NCBI GenBank assembly: GCA_021791235.1
Contig: JAJYXA010000252.1
Coordinates: 1 to 6,625 of the forward strand
DNA length: 6,625 bases
Reading direction: 5' to 3'
Source of the DNA: Pseudomonadota bacterium
GTDB taxonomy: Bacteria > Pseudomonadota > Gammaproteobacteria > Burkholderiales > Thiobacillaceae
Position 1 is the first letter of the stretch, and every line of letters begins with the position of its first letter. The translations under genes and the position numbers were made by a program. Of this stretch, positions 1 to 6,506 are shown in pieces. The notes under the pieces are model-generated. The model had not been told where the DNA came from and searched no databases. It saw only the letters and a list, made by a program, of their open reading frames with translations.

Positions 1-2506
1 GGACGAGATGATCGGCGGCAAAGGCGCTGCGAATCGGCGCATCGGAGACGAAGCGCGCAACCCGGCGGCCGTCCTGAACTTGGTCTGCGACCTTCTTTCC
101 CGGGGCAATCGGTGTCTGGTCCGCGGAGGTGGACAAAGTAATGTCCGCGGTTGTCCACGATTGCTCGCCATTCGAGATCCGCGTCGCCGAAACGTCTTCC
201 AGCCGCGCCAACCCCTTGGCCGGCGGAAGGCCGTAATCTGCACGCGCTTCGGCATCCTTCACCATCGGCTCGCCGGGCATGCCGATCGCCGGCAGCAGCT
301 CCTCGTTGCTGAGGAAGGTGCCGTTGCTGGTGATGCGCGTGTTCGGCGCACCATTGGGGAAGCCCCGGTGCCAGCGCTGCGTCTCAAAGGTCATCAGGCG
401 GGTCTCGCCCGGCGCCATCGGCCGGTCGAGGCGGAGGATGCGATACCCGTGCTCGTCGTCCTCCAGCGCCGGGCGTCCGCCGGCGACGGTGGCGGCGACG
501 AGCTTCAAGCCGCGGTCGCGCACCAGCACGTGCACGTCGACGATCGGCCGGTCTTCCAGGTTGCGGAGGAGGTATGTACCTTTGACTGTCGCGCGGCGCT
601 TCTCCGGGTAAAGCGCCACATCGAGCTTAACGTGCGAGATCGACGGCTGCGGAAGGCGGTCATACTTCATGTATTTTTTCTCGTACTCGGCCCAGTAGGC
701 ATCCGCCGTTTCGGGCGTTTCGTAGCGGTTGAGGACATTGGTGTTGTAAAAGGCGTATGCGCCCGCCGCCGCAAAGGTGAGGAGGGCTCCGCCGGCCACC
801 ATGCGCGGCGCGCCGGTCAGGCCGGTGGCGGCAAGCCTCAGCCGCGGCCGGAGCCTGATCTCTGTCCCGCGCCGCCAGAGCAGGTGCGCCGCGACAAGCA
901 GCAGTATAGCGAGCGCGCCCCAGTAAAGCCGGAACACCCACGGCCCTTCCCAGAAGGCGCTGATCCCGTCCATGTCGCTGTATGGGGTTGGCGGCACGCC
1001 GCCATAGTTGAGCAGGTTGTGGTCCGGCGTGTAGCCGAACTGATTGGCGCCCGCGAAGAGCAGCATCACCGCCCAGCCGGCAAACTTGTGCGGGCTGAGC
1101 ACCTGGATGAATACGGCCAGCGCCGCGACCAGCATCGCATCCCACGTCATCGGCAGCACGTACCAGAGAAGGTAGGTGCCGACGTCGATTTGGCCGAAGC
1201 CCAGAGCGAGCTGCGTGGCGATGGCCGAGAGGGCGCTCATCACGAACACCGAAAAGAGCACCAGCGCGATCGCCGCCGTCTTCGGCACGACATAGGCCCA
1301 GTTCGGATGGGGCGCCGCGTCGATGATCTCGTGCATGCGGCGGTCCCGCTCCCGCCACACCAGCTCACCGGCATAGATGGCGACGATCGCCAGCGGCAGG
1401 ATGAAGAAGATCTCCTCCAGCTTCGGGATCAAAGTCACGGTCAGCGGGTGGTTGGGGCGGCCTTCCGGGTGGCGTTGGGTGATGAGGACGAACAAGGTCG
1501 TAAACGTCGCCCAGGCCATGAGGAGGATGAAGGCGGGGCTTTTGAGCACCCCCTTCATCTCGAAGCGGGTGCGCACGGAGAGCAGCGCCCAGGCGGCGCG
1601 GGGGCCGTATTGCGGGGCGGGGAGGGGGCGTGGTGCCCACTGGCTGGCGGGGTCAGGGGCGGCGGCCATCTCTGTAAGCCTTTGCGACTTGCGCTTGCGC
1701 CGGGAGCCGCCTTTTTCGGAGTAGTTGAAGCCGACATAAGCGAGGGCGAGGAACAGCAGGGAGAGGCCGATCCACAGCAGTCGGTTGGCGAGCATCGTCC
1801 CGGAGAATTCCGGCAGCAGGACGTTGCGCACCGGAACCGTCCAGTAGCGGGTCGCATCGTCGAATGCGCGGCCAGCGAAAGGATCGAGAATTGCAAGGCT
1901 GTGGACCAGCTCCGGCCGGTCGCCGAGCGCGCCGAGCAGGGAGAAATAGGCCGCGAGGAAGGTGAGCAGGCCGAGATAGGTGCCCATCATCGAGCGCGAG
2001 ACGGTCGCCAGCGCGAAAAAGATCGCGGACGTGACGAGGACGTTCGGCAGGGCGAGCAAAAAGTAAGCGTAAAGGTGATCGACGACGCGGTTCGGGCCGA
2101 TGCCTTCCGCGCCGGTTCCCGCCACAAGCGACCCGATCCAGATGCCGGGCGTGACCAGCGTCAGGCACAAGGCGACCACAGCAAAGGCGCCTAGGAAGCG
2201 CCCGAACAGATAATCGAATTTGGTGACTCCGGTGGAGCGCAGGATCGGGCCGAAGCCGGTCTCGTCGTCGCGAAGCACGATGTTGGACACGAACACGGTG
2301 GCCGCGAACATGAACAGGCAGGAAATGATCCGGTATTTGCTGATCACCTCATAGGCCGAGTTCTTGAAGACCCGGGGGTCCTCCTCAAGCTCGAGGCCGA
2401 GTGCCATGGACGCGAAGGGGAGAAGGAAGACGACGGCCGCGGTGATCCACAGCAGCGGGTTCTTGAGCTGGTAGCGAAATTCAAAGGCGGCCATTCGGGC
2501 GAGCAT
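1..2506 (-). CDS. ABC-2 permease fused to M1-type aminopeptidase, C-terminus cut by window edge
   Basis: The minus-strand frame is open from the ATG at 2506-2504 to the left edge, giving 835 complete residues and no stop; I checked every codon. The protein begins with a six-helix permease half (hydrophobic segments near residues 18-36, 60-78, 104-126, 145-168, 175-194, 243-259). A Pro/Arg-rich linker (about 260-316) leads to a second half (near 324-342, 363-378, 405-430, 443-470, 475-486, 526-544). GELVWRERDRRMHEI at 380-394 fits my memory of a conserved stretch in such permease/M1 fusions. A further hydrophobic segment at 570-586 precedes a soluble region from about 620 (SISHVKLDVALYPEKRRATV) that resembles the N-terminal beta domain of M1 peptidases. 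The GxMEN and HExxH-E zinc motifs that would prove catalysis lie beyond the window; whole proteins of this kind are, from memory, around 1200 residues. It likely pairs with the ATPase encoded just upstream. Substrate unknown. A second ATG four codons downstream (2494) is possible but lacks as good a ribosome site. Confidence 0.88.
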   Translation of the reverse strand, partial: MLARMAAFEFRYQLKNPLLWITAAVVFLLPFASMALGLELEEDPRVFKNSAYEVISKYRIISCLFMFAATVFVSNIVLRDDETGFGPILRSTGVTKFDYLFGRFLGAFAVVALCLTLVTPGIWIGSLVAGTGAEGIGPNRVVDHLYAYFLLALPNVLVTSAIFFALATVSRSMMGTYLGLLTFLAAYFSLLGALGDRPELVHSLAILDPFAGRAFDDATRYWTVPVRNVLLPEFSGTMLANRLLWIGLSLLFLALAYVGFNYSEKGGSRRKRKSQRLTEMAAAPDPASQWAPRPLPAPQYGPRAAWALLSVRTRFEMKGVLKSPAFILLMAWATFTTLFVLITQRHPEGRPNHPLTVTLIPKLEEIFFILPLAIVAIYAGELVWRERDRRMHEIIDAAPHPNWAYVVPKTAAIALVLFSVFVMSALSAIATQLALGFGQIDVGTYLLWYVLPMTWDAMLVAALAVFIQVLSPHKFAGWAVMLLFAGANQFGYTPDHNLLNYGGVPPTPYSDMDGISAFWEGPWVFRLYWGALAILLLVAAHLLWRRGTEIRLRPRLRLAATGLTGAPRMVAGGALLTFAAAGAYAFYNTNVLNRYETPETADAYWAEYEKKYMKYDRLPQPSISHVKLDVALYPEKRRATVKGTYLLRNLEDRPIVDVHVLVRDRGLKLVAATVAGGRPALEDDEHGYRILRLDRPMAPGETRLMTFETQRWHRGFPNGAPNTRITSNGTFLSNEELLPAIGMPGEPMVKDAEARADYGLPPAKGLARLEDVSATRISNGEQSWTTADITLSTSADQTPIAPGKKVADQVQDGRRVARFVSDAPIRSAFAADHLV

Positions 2507-2514
2507 GTTCGAAT

Positions 2515-2520
2515 TCCTCA
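2515..2520 (-). promoter_or_regulatory. Ribosome-binding site of the permease-peptidase gene, overlapping the ATPase stop
   Basis: The minus strand reads TGAGGA followed by eight bases and then ATG at 2506. TGA is the ATPase stop codon (2520-2518) and GAGGA is a strong Shine-Dalgarno core. Ribosomes ending the ATPase therefore stop on the initiation site of the permease, an arrangement typical of translational coupling. This supports the start at 2506. Confidence 0.75.
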
Positions 2521-3396
2521 GACCGCGTGGCGCGACTGCGCCAGGGTGGTGAAATAAACGTCCTCCAGGCTGCCCTCGACCGGGACGAAGCCCCCGCCGG
2601 GTTCACGATCGGCGAGCACGTGAAGGATGGTTCGCCCGCCGAAGAGGCGCGTGGAGATGATCTGGAACCGATCTAGGTAGGAAGCTAGCTCCGCCCGCTC
2701 GATCGTCTTTCGCCAGATTCGGCCACGGGTGGAGCCGATCAAGTCGGCCGGGACGCCGTCGGCCAGGATCCGCCCCTCGGCGAGCACCGCCATGCGCGGG
2801 CACAGATCGGCGACATCCTCGACGATGTGCGTGGACAGGATCACGACGACATTCTCCCCGATCTCCGCCAGCAGATTGAGGAAGCGGTTGCGCTCCTCCG
2901 GATCTAGCCCGGCGGTGGGCTCGTCGACGATGATGAGGCGCGGGTTGCCGATCAGCGCCTGGGCGATGCCGAAGCGCTGGCGCATGCCACCGGAGAAGCC
3001 CGCCAGCGCCTTCTTCCGAACCGGCCAGAGGTTCACCTGGCCAAGCAGCGCTTCAACCGTTTCCTTCCGGTCGGCGGCCGAGGCGATGCCCTTCAGCACC
3101 GCAAGGTGATCAAGCATCTCATAGGCGGATACACGCGGGTAGACGCCGAAGTCCTGGGGTAGATAGCCCAGCGTGCGCCGGAGCTTCTCCGGCTCGCGGA
3201 TCACATCCAGGCCGCCGAAGCGGATGCTGCCCTGGCTCGGCGCCTGCAGCGTCGCCACCGTGCGCATCAGGGTGGACTTGCCCGCGCCGTTGGGGCCCAG
3301 CAGGCCGAACATGCCGTGCGGCACGGTCAGCGACACGCTGTCCAGCGCGCGCGTGCCGTTGGGATAGATATGGCTGACCTGTTCGAGCTCAAGCAT
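2518..3396 (-). CDS. ABC transporter ATP-binding protein, CcmA/ABC-2 type
   Basis: A 292-residue nucleotide-binding subunit that hydrolyses ATP on the cytoplasmic face of the inner membrane. All ABC motifs are intact: Walker A GPNGAGKST (34-42), Q-loop Q81 in YLPQDFG, signature FSGGM (134-138, a variant of LSGGQ common in this class), Walker B LIIVDEP with D158/E159, D-loop AGLD (162-165) and switch histidine H190 in STHIVED. The region after about 215 is the divergent C-terminal extension usual in ABC-2 ATPases, ending in a SLEDVYF-type motif (276-282) of that class. The start at 3396 has AGGAAG (3408-3403) six bases upstream. The stop lies 11 nt before the permease start and the receptor gene ends 45 nt upstream, so this is the middle gene of an apparent operon. 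The partner is almost certainly the downstream permease-peptidase, whose two permease halves would need a dimer of this subunit. Sequence alone does not settle import versus export, though ABC-2 systems are mostly exporters. Confidence 0.95.
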   Translation of the reverse strand: MLELEQVSHIYPNGTRALDSVSLTVPHGMFGLLGPNGAGKSTLMRTVATLQAPSQGSIRFGGLDVIREPEKLRRTLGYLPQDFGVYPRVSAYEMLDHLAVLKGIASAADRKETVEALLGQVNLWPVRKKALAGFSGGMRQRFGIAQALIGNPRLIIVDEPTAGLDPEERNRFLNLLAEIGENVVVILSTHIVEDVADLCPRMAVLAEGRILADGVPADLIGSTRGRIWRKTIERAELASYLDRFQIISTRLFGGRTILHVLADREPGGGFVPVEGSLEDVYFTTLAQSRHAV

Positions 3397-3441
3397 GGCT
3401 GGCTTCCTGGGGTTTCCGTCGGCCGCGCGGGCCTGGTGCGG

Positions 3442-5658
3442 TTATTGCGGCGTGTCGCCGGTGGACGGCTGCTGGAAGTCGAAGCCGGGCTCCTGCCGCT
3501 TGCGCCCCGTGGTGCCGCCGAAATTGTAGCTGATGCCGAACAAGACGATGCGCCCCGGGCCCCGTTGTTCGACCCGCTCGCGAAGGTCGGCCGATTCGAA
3601 CACGGCCTCCTGCCGGGCGCTGTTCAGCACGTCCTGGCCACTGACGAGCAGGCTCAACCGGTCGTTGACCTTGCGGCGGTAGCCGAGGTTCAGGACCGGC
3701 CCGGACTGCCGATAGCCCTGAGGCAGGAGCTGCCGCCCGGTGTAATTGGCGTTGAGCTGGAAGAAGTCTTTGGGTGTCGGCTGCCAGCTCAGATTGCCGC
3801 GGAGCGTGCCGGTTACCAGCGAGCGGGGCGCTGCGACGCCGCGGGTGCGCGCGTCGATTTCGTGCCGTTGCACGGTTGCTGAGGCGTTGTAGCTCAAAGT
3901 CTTGCTCAGCTTGCCGTTCGCGATGAACTCCGCGCCAAGGCGCCTGGCGCTGGCGAGGTTGGCGCGAGTGGTCAGGAAGAAACCGTCGCCGAAATCGCTG
4001 AGGAGGTCGGTGACGCCGCCCGTCGAGCGGCGGTAGAAGGCAGTGGCCGAGTAGAAGTTGCCGGATCTGCGGTGCTGGAAGCCGAACTCGAAGGAATTGG
4101 TGATCTCGGGCAGGAGGAAGGGATTGCCGCGGCGCAGGTTCAGCGCGTCGAGGTAGATGGTGTAGGGATTGAGGTCCTGCGGCGAGGGCCGCTGGATGCG
4201 GCGGCTGTAGCTTGCGCGCAGCGCCTGCTCCCGGGACAATTCGTAGTTGAGGTGCAGGGTCGGGTAGAGGCGCACGTAATCGCGCTTGAAGCGCGTTCCA
4301 TCGGTGATCTGGTTGAATCGCGTATCGACCTGTTCGAGCCGGAGGCCGGCCTGTGTGTCGAACTTGCCGAGCTCGAACCGGTAGGTGCCGTACCAGGCGT
4401 GGATCGTCTCGTCATAAGCAAAAGCGTTAGTGAGGCCCGGTGACGGCACCAGCGCGCCCCCGGCGGGCCCGAACGCGCCGGTGAAATCAAAGGCGCTGGA
4501 CCGGGCGTCGCCCTGATAACCGATGTTGAGCGAGCGGTCCTCGCCCACCGGCCGCTTGTAATCGAGCTTGAGCGCATAATCCTCGCGGTCGATGGCGTTG
4601 CGGATTTGCTCGACCCGCCCGGCGCCCGCGCCGAAGGTGATTAGCGCGTCCACGGCGCGCCGCATGCGGACGCCCTCCGCTTCCAGGTCGGCGACGAATT
4701 CGTGGCCGGTGCCGGGCAAGGTCCGGCGCCACGACAAGCGGCCGCCGATGCCGCATTGGCGCAGGCGGGTTTCGGACTCCCGCTCGAACGATCCTGCGGC
4801 GTTTTCGCTCGAGAAGGTGTCGAAACGCTCCGATTCGCTCGCGCCCTCCCGATAGCTGACCTCAGTGCTCAGCCGGTTCTGCTTGTTGAGGTCGTAATCG
4901 GCGGCAAGTCGGGCCGAGCCGAAGGTGTTTGCATTCTCCAGTTCAGAGTCCTGGCGGCTGATAACGAAAGCGCCGGTCTGCGGATCGCGGCGGGAACGGA
5001 TCAAGGTCGCGTCGCTGTTGCCGCTGAACCGGCGGATACCGGCATCGCCGGTGACGGTGAGGCCGGGGCGGGACACGGCCCCGTTCAAGTTGATGCCGCC
5101 GCGCCCGATCCCGCCGACATTGGCGCGAATGCTTCCCGAGCGGCTGTTCGGGCGCGCCTGGCGGGTGACGAGGTTGATCACGCCGCCCGAGCCTTCCGGG
5201 CTCATCGCGGCGGAAGGATTGGTGATCACTTCCACCCGCTCGATCTGGCTCGACGGCATCGACTGGATGACCTGGCTGCGATTATCGCCGCGCAGCATTG
5301 CCGAGGGGCGCCCGTCAATCAGGATCGTTACTCCCGGATCGCCGCGAAGGCTGACATTGCCCTGCACGTCCACCTCCACGCCCGGCACTGCCCGAAGCGC
5401 ATCGGCGAGCGTGCCCGTCTGCACCTGCAGGTCGTTGGCGACGTTGAAGCTCACGCGGTCCGGCGTGGCGATCACCTCCGAGCGCGTGCCCGTGACCACC
5501 ACCTCGCCCTGCGGCGCGGCCGGGGTGGGGCTGGTCTTGGCAGGTGCCTCCGCGGCGCCGGCCGGCGGCTGCGCCTGCGCCTGGAGCGCGGTTGGCGCAA
5601 GCAGGCCGGCGGCCAGAGCAAGCATCGACGGGGATGCGGCGAACTTCCTGTACGTCAC
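3442..5658 (-). CDS. TonB-dependent outer-membrane receptor (outer membrane beta-barrel family)
   Basis: A 738-residue outer-membrane ligand receptor powered by TonB. Residues 1 to about 27-29 form a signal peptide (R4/K5, hydrophobic 12-25, cleavage near ALQA-QAQ), followed by an Ala/Pro-rich stretch. GEVVVTGTR at 51-59 is a TonB-box-like start. The plug domain runs to about 170 with classic motifs: NVSLRGDPGVTILIDGRPSA (101-120), IERVEVITNPSA (139-150), EGSGGVINLVTR (155-166). The rest is a barrel with many alternating aromatic strands and the conserved RPSPQDLNPY and GNPFLLPE motifs. The plug and barrel style fit the PF14905-like group rather than classic siderophore receptors. The last barrel strand (FGISYNF) ends at F713 and is followed by a 25-residue polar tail. 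The start is GTG: an in-frame TGA lies seven codons upstream (5679-5677), no ATG lies between, and GGGAAGGA (5674-5667) sits eight bases before it. It leads the leftward operon and is transcribed divergently from the response regulator. Ligand unknown. Confidence 0.95.
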   Translation of the reverse strand: MTYRKFAASPSMLALAAGLLAPTALQAQAQPPAGAAEAPAKTSPTPAAPQGEVVVTGTRSEVIATPDRVSFNVANDLQVQTGTLADALRAVPGVEVDVQGNVSLRGDPGVTILIDGRPSAMLRGDNRSQVIQSMPSSQIERVEVITNPSAAMSPEGSGGVINLVTRQARPNSRSGSIRANVGGIGRGGINLNGAVSRPGLTVTGDAGIRRFSGNSDATLIRSRRDPQTGAFVISRQDSELENANTFGSARLAADYDLNKQNRLSTEVSYREGASESERFDTFSSENAAGSFERESETRLRQCGIGGRLSWRRTLPGTGHEFVADLEAEGVRMRRAVDALITFGAGAGRVEQIRNAIDREDYALKLDYKRPVGEDRSLNIGYQGDARSSAFDFTGAFGPAGGALVPSPGLTNAFAYDETIHAWYGTYRFELGKFDTQAGLRLEQVDTRFNQITDGTRFKRDYVRLYPTLHLNYELSREQALRASYSRRIQRPSPQDLNPYTIYLDALNLRRGNPFLLPEITNSFEFGFQHRRSGNFYSATAFYRRSTGGVTDLLSDFGDGFFLTTRANLASARRLGAEFIANGKLSKTLSYNASATVQRHEIDARTRGVAAPRSLVTGTLRGNLSWQPTPKDFFQLNANYTGRQLLPQGYRQSGPVLNLGYRRKVNDRLSLLVSGQDVLNSARQEAVFESADLRERVEQRGPGRIVLFGISYNFGGTTGRKRQEPGFDFQQPSTGDTPQ

Positions 5659-5735
5659 GATGGGTGTCCTTCCCGTTCAGAAGTTGGGAGGTGCACCGGC
5701 CGCGTTGCCGCAAAATTTCACCGCATGTCGTTTTG

Positions 5736-5749
5736 TTGCAGAACTGCAA
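5736..5749. promoter_or_regulatory. Candidate operator: perfect inverted repeat TTGCAG-AA-CTGCAA
   Basis: TTGCAG (5736-5741) and CTGCAA (5744-5749) are exact reverse complements separated by AA. The site lies 35 bases before the response-regulator start and about 78 bases before the receptor start, where a regulator could control both genes. A 6+6 match at one fixed spacing has a chance of roughly 3% in 125 bases, so it is suggestive, not proof. OmpR-family proteins usually bind direct repeats, so a different dimeric regulator is equally possible. Confidence 0.4.
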
Positions 5750-5771
5750 TACTGCGGAAATGGCAGGGGCT

Positions 5772-5779
5772 GAGAAGGG
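5772..5779 (+). promoter_or_regulatory. Ribosome-binding site of the response regulator
   Basis: GAGAAGGG ends four bases before the ATG at 5784 and ten bases before the in-frame ATG at 5790. Either can use it. The AGAAGG core is five bases from 5784, which is within the normal range, so I chose 5784. The ATG at 5760 has no comparable upstream purine run. Confidence 0.5.
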
Positions 5780-5783
5780 CGCA

Positions 5784-6506
5784 ATGCACATGGCTGGCAC
5801 CGGGCCGGGGGAGCTTATCCTACTGGTCGATGACGATCCCGAAATCCGGCATTTGATCGGAGATTTCCTGGTGCAGCACGGCTTCCGTGTCACCCAGGCC
5901 GCCAATGGCGCCGAGCTGGACCGTGAGATCGGCGTCGAGCGCCCGGCTTTGGTGGTGCTCGACCTGATGCTGCCCGGCGAGGACGGGCTTGCAATCTGCC
6001 GCCGGCTCTCCGCGACCGGGCGGATACCCGTGATCATGCTGAGCGCGCTTGGCGAGGAAACGGACCGCATCGTTGGGCTTGAGCTCGGCGCCGACGATTA
6101 CCTGCCCAAGCCGTGCAGCCCGCGCGAGCTGCTGGCCCGGGTGCGCGCCGTCCTGCGCCGCCGGGAAGGCGCGGAAGCCGCGGCGGGAAGCGGCTGCTAC
6201 CGCTTCGCCGGCTGGGTATTTGATCCGCGCCGCCGCGAGCTGCGCTCGCGGGGCGGGATCGACATAACGTTGTCGTCCGGCGAGTTCCGGCTGCTTGCCG
6301 CCTTTGTGGAGCGCCCGCAGCGCGTCCTCACCCGCGACCAGCTTCTCGACATCGCGCGCGGCCCCGACGCCGACGTGTATGACCGCGCCATCGACGTCCA
6401 GGTCAGCCGCCTTCGCAAAAAGCTCAAGGGGGAGGACGGCCGCGACCTAATCGTCACCGTTCGAAGCGAGGGTTATATGTTCGCCGTCTGGCCAGTGCTG
6501 CGGTGA
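5784..6506 (+). CDS. OmpR-family two-component response regulator
   Basis: A 240-residue cytoplasmic DNA-binding regulator (numbered from the ATG at 5784). The receiver domain (about 11-124) has the acidic cluster D16-D17-D18, phospho-acceptor D60 in VVLDLMLPGEDG, switch residue S87, and K109 in YLPKP. GEETDRIVGLELGADDYLPKP is close to the matching part of OmpR. A short Ala/Gly linker leads to a winged-helix domain (about 137-238) with TLSSGEFRLLAAF, RVLTRDQLLD, AIDVQVSRLRKKL and the C-terminal VRSEGYMF wing. The residue after K109-P110 is Cys (C111) where Phe is usual. The stop overlaps the next gene, probably its sensor kinase, by 4 nt, and it is divergent from the receptor operon, which it may control. 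Starts at 5790 (two residues shorter) or 5760 are possible; the open frame further upstream runs into the receptor gene on the other strand and is not likely to be coding. Confidence 0.93.
   Translation: MHMAGTGPGELILLVDDDPEIRHLIGDFLVQHGFRVTQAANGAELDREIGVERPALVVLDLMLPGEDGLAICRRLSATGRIPVIMLSALGEETDRIVGLELGADDYLPKPCSPRELLARVRAVLRRREGAEAAAGSGCYRFAGWVFDPRRRELRSRGGIDITLSSGEFRLLAAFVERPQRVLTRDQLLDIARGPDADVYDRAIDVQVSRLRKKLKGEDGRDLIVTVRSEGYMFAVWPVLR

Larger units (their letters stand above)
5659..5783. promoter_or_regulatory. Divergent intergenic region with promoters for both transcripts
   Basis: These 125 bases separate the GTG start of the receptor (minus) from the ATG of the response regulator (plus), so both promoters should lie here. 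The part at 5712-5760 is clearly more AT-rich than its surroundings (for example AAAATTT at 5712-5718 and TTTTGTT at 5731-5737), as expected for promoter DNA. I could not find a convincing -35/-10 pair on either strand; AATACT at 5748-5753 is the nearest -10-like hexamer for the plus gene. I see no AT-rich Fur-box-like palindrome. The response-regulator frame stays open through this region, so a longer N-terminus cannot be excluded by stops alone. Confidence 0.55.

Noticed and set aside
8..2194. Long plus-strand open frame (728 codons) opposite the permease-peptidase gene
   Set aside because: Its codons lie exactly opposite those of the minus-strand gene, and it stays open only because that high-GC gene lacks TTA, CTA and TCA codons. 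The translation is Arg/Gly/Glu-rich, low in complexity and without recognisable motifs, while the minus strand encodes clear membrane segments.
3397..3441. Possible terminator hairpin between receptor and ATPase genes (GGCC...GGCC around 3420-3433)
   Set aside because: The self-complementary GC run gives only a short stem and has no following T-tract on the minus strand. It looks like ordinary GC-rich spacer DNA within an operon.
3316..3882. Plus-strand open frame of 188 codons across the receptor/ATPase junction
   Set aside because: It is antisense to the C-terminus of the receptor and the N-terminus of the ATPase, with Ala/Arg/Leu-rich composition typical of shadow frames in high-GC DNA.
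5705..5733. Sigma-70-like promoter for the response regulator using TTGCCG at 5705-5710
   Set aside because: TTGCCG is a fair -35, but the hexamer 17 bases later (TCGTTT) has almost no match to a -10 element.
5544..5783. N-terminal extension of the response regulator by up to 80 residues
   Set aside because: The frame is open, but the extension is antisense to the receptor signal peptide and would cover the whole divergent promoter region. Receiver domains normally begin close to the start, and a ribosome site precedes 5784.
4702..5856. Plus-strand open frame of 384 codons opposite the receptor and crossing the divergent promoter
   Set aside because: It overlaps the receptor plug domain, whose motifs are unmistakable on the minus strand, and runs into the response-regulator gene in another frame. 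No family resemblance and no good ribosome site seen.
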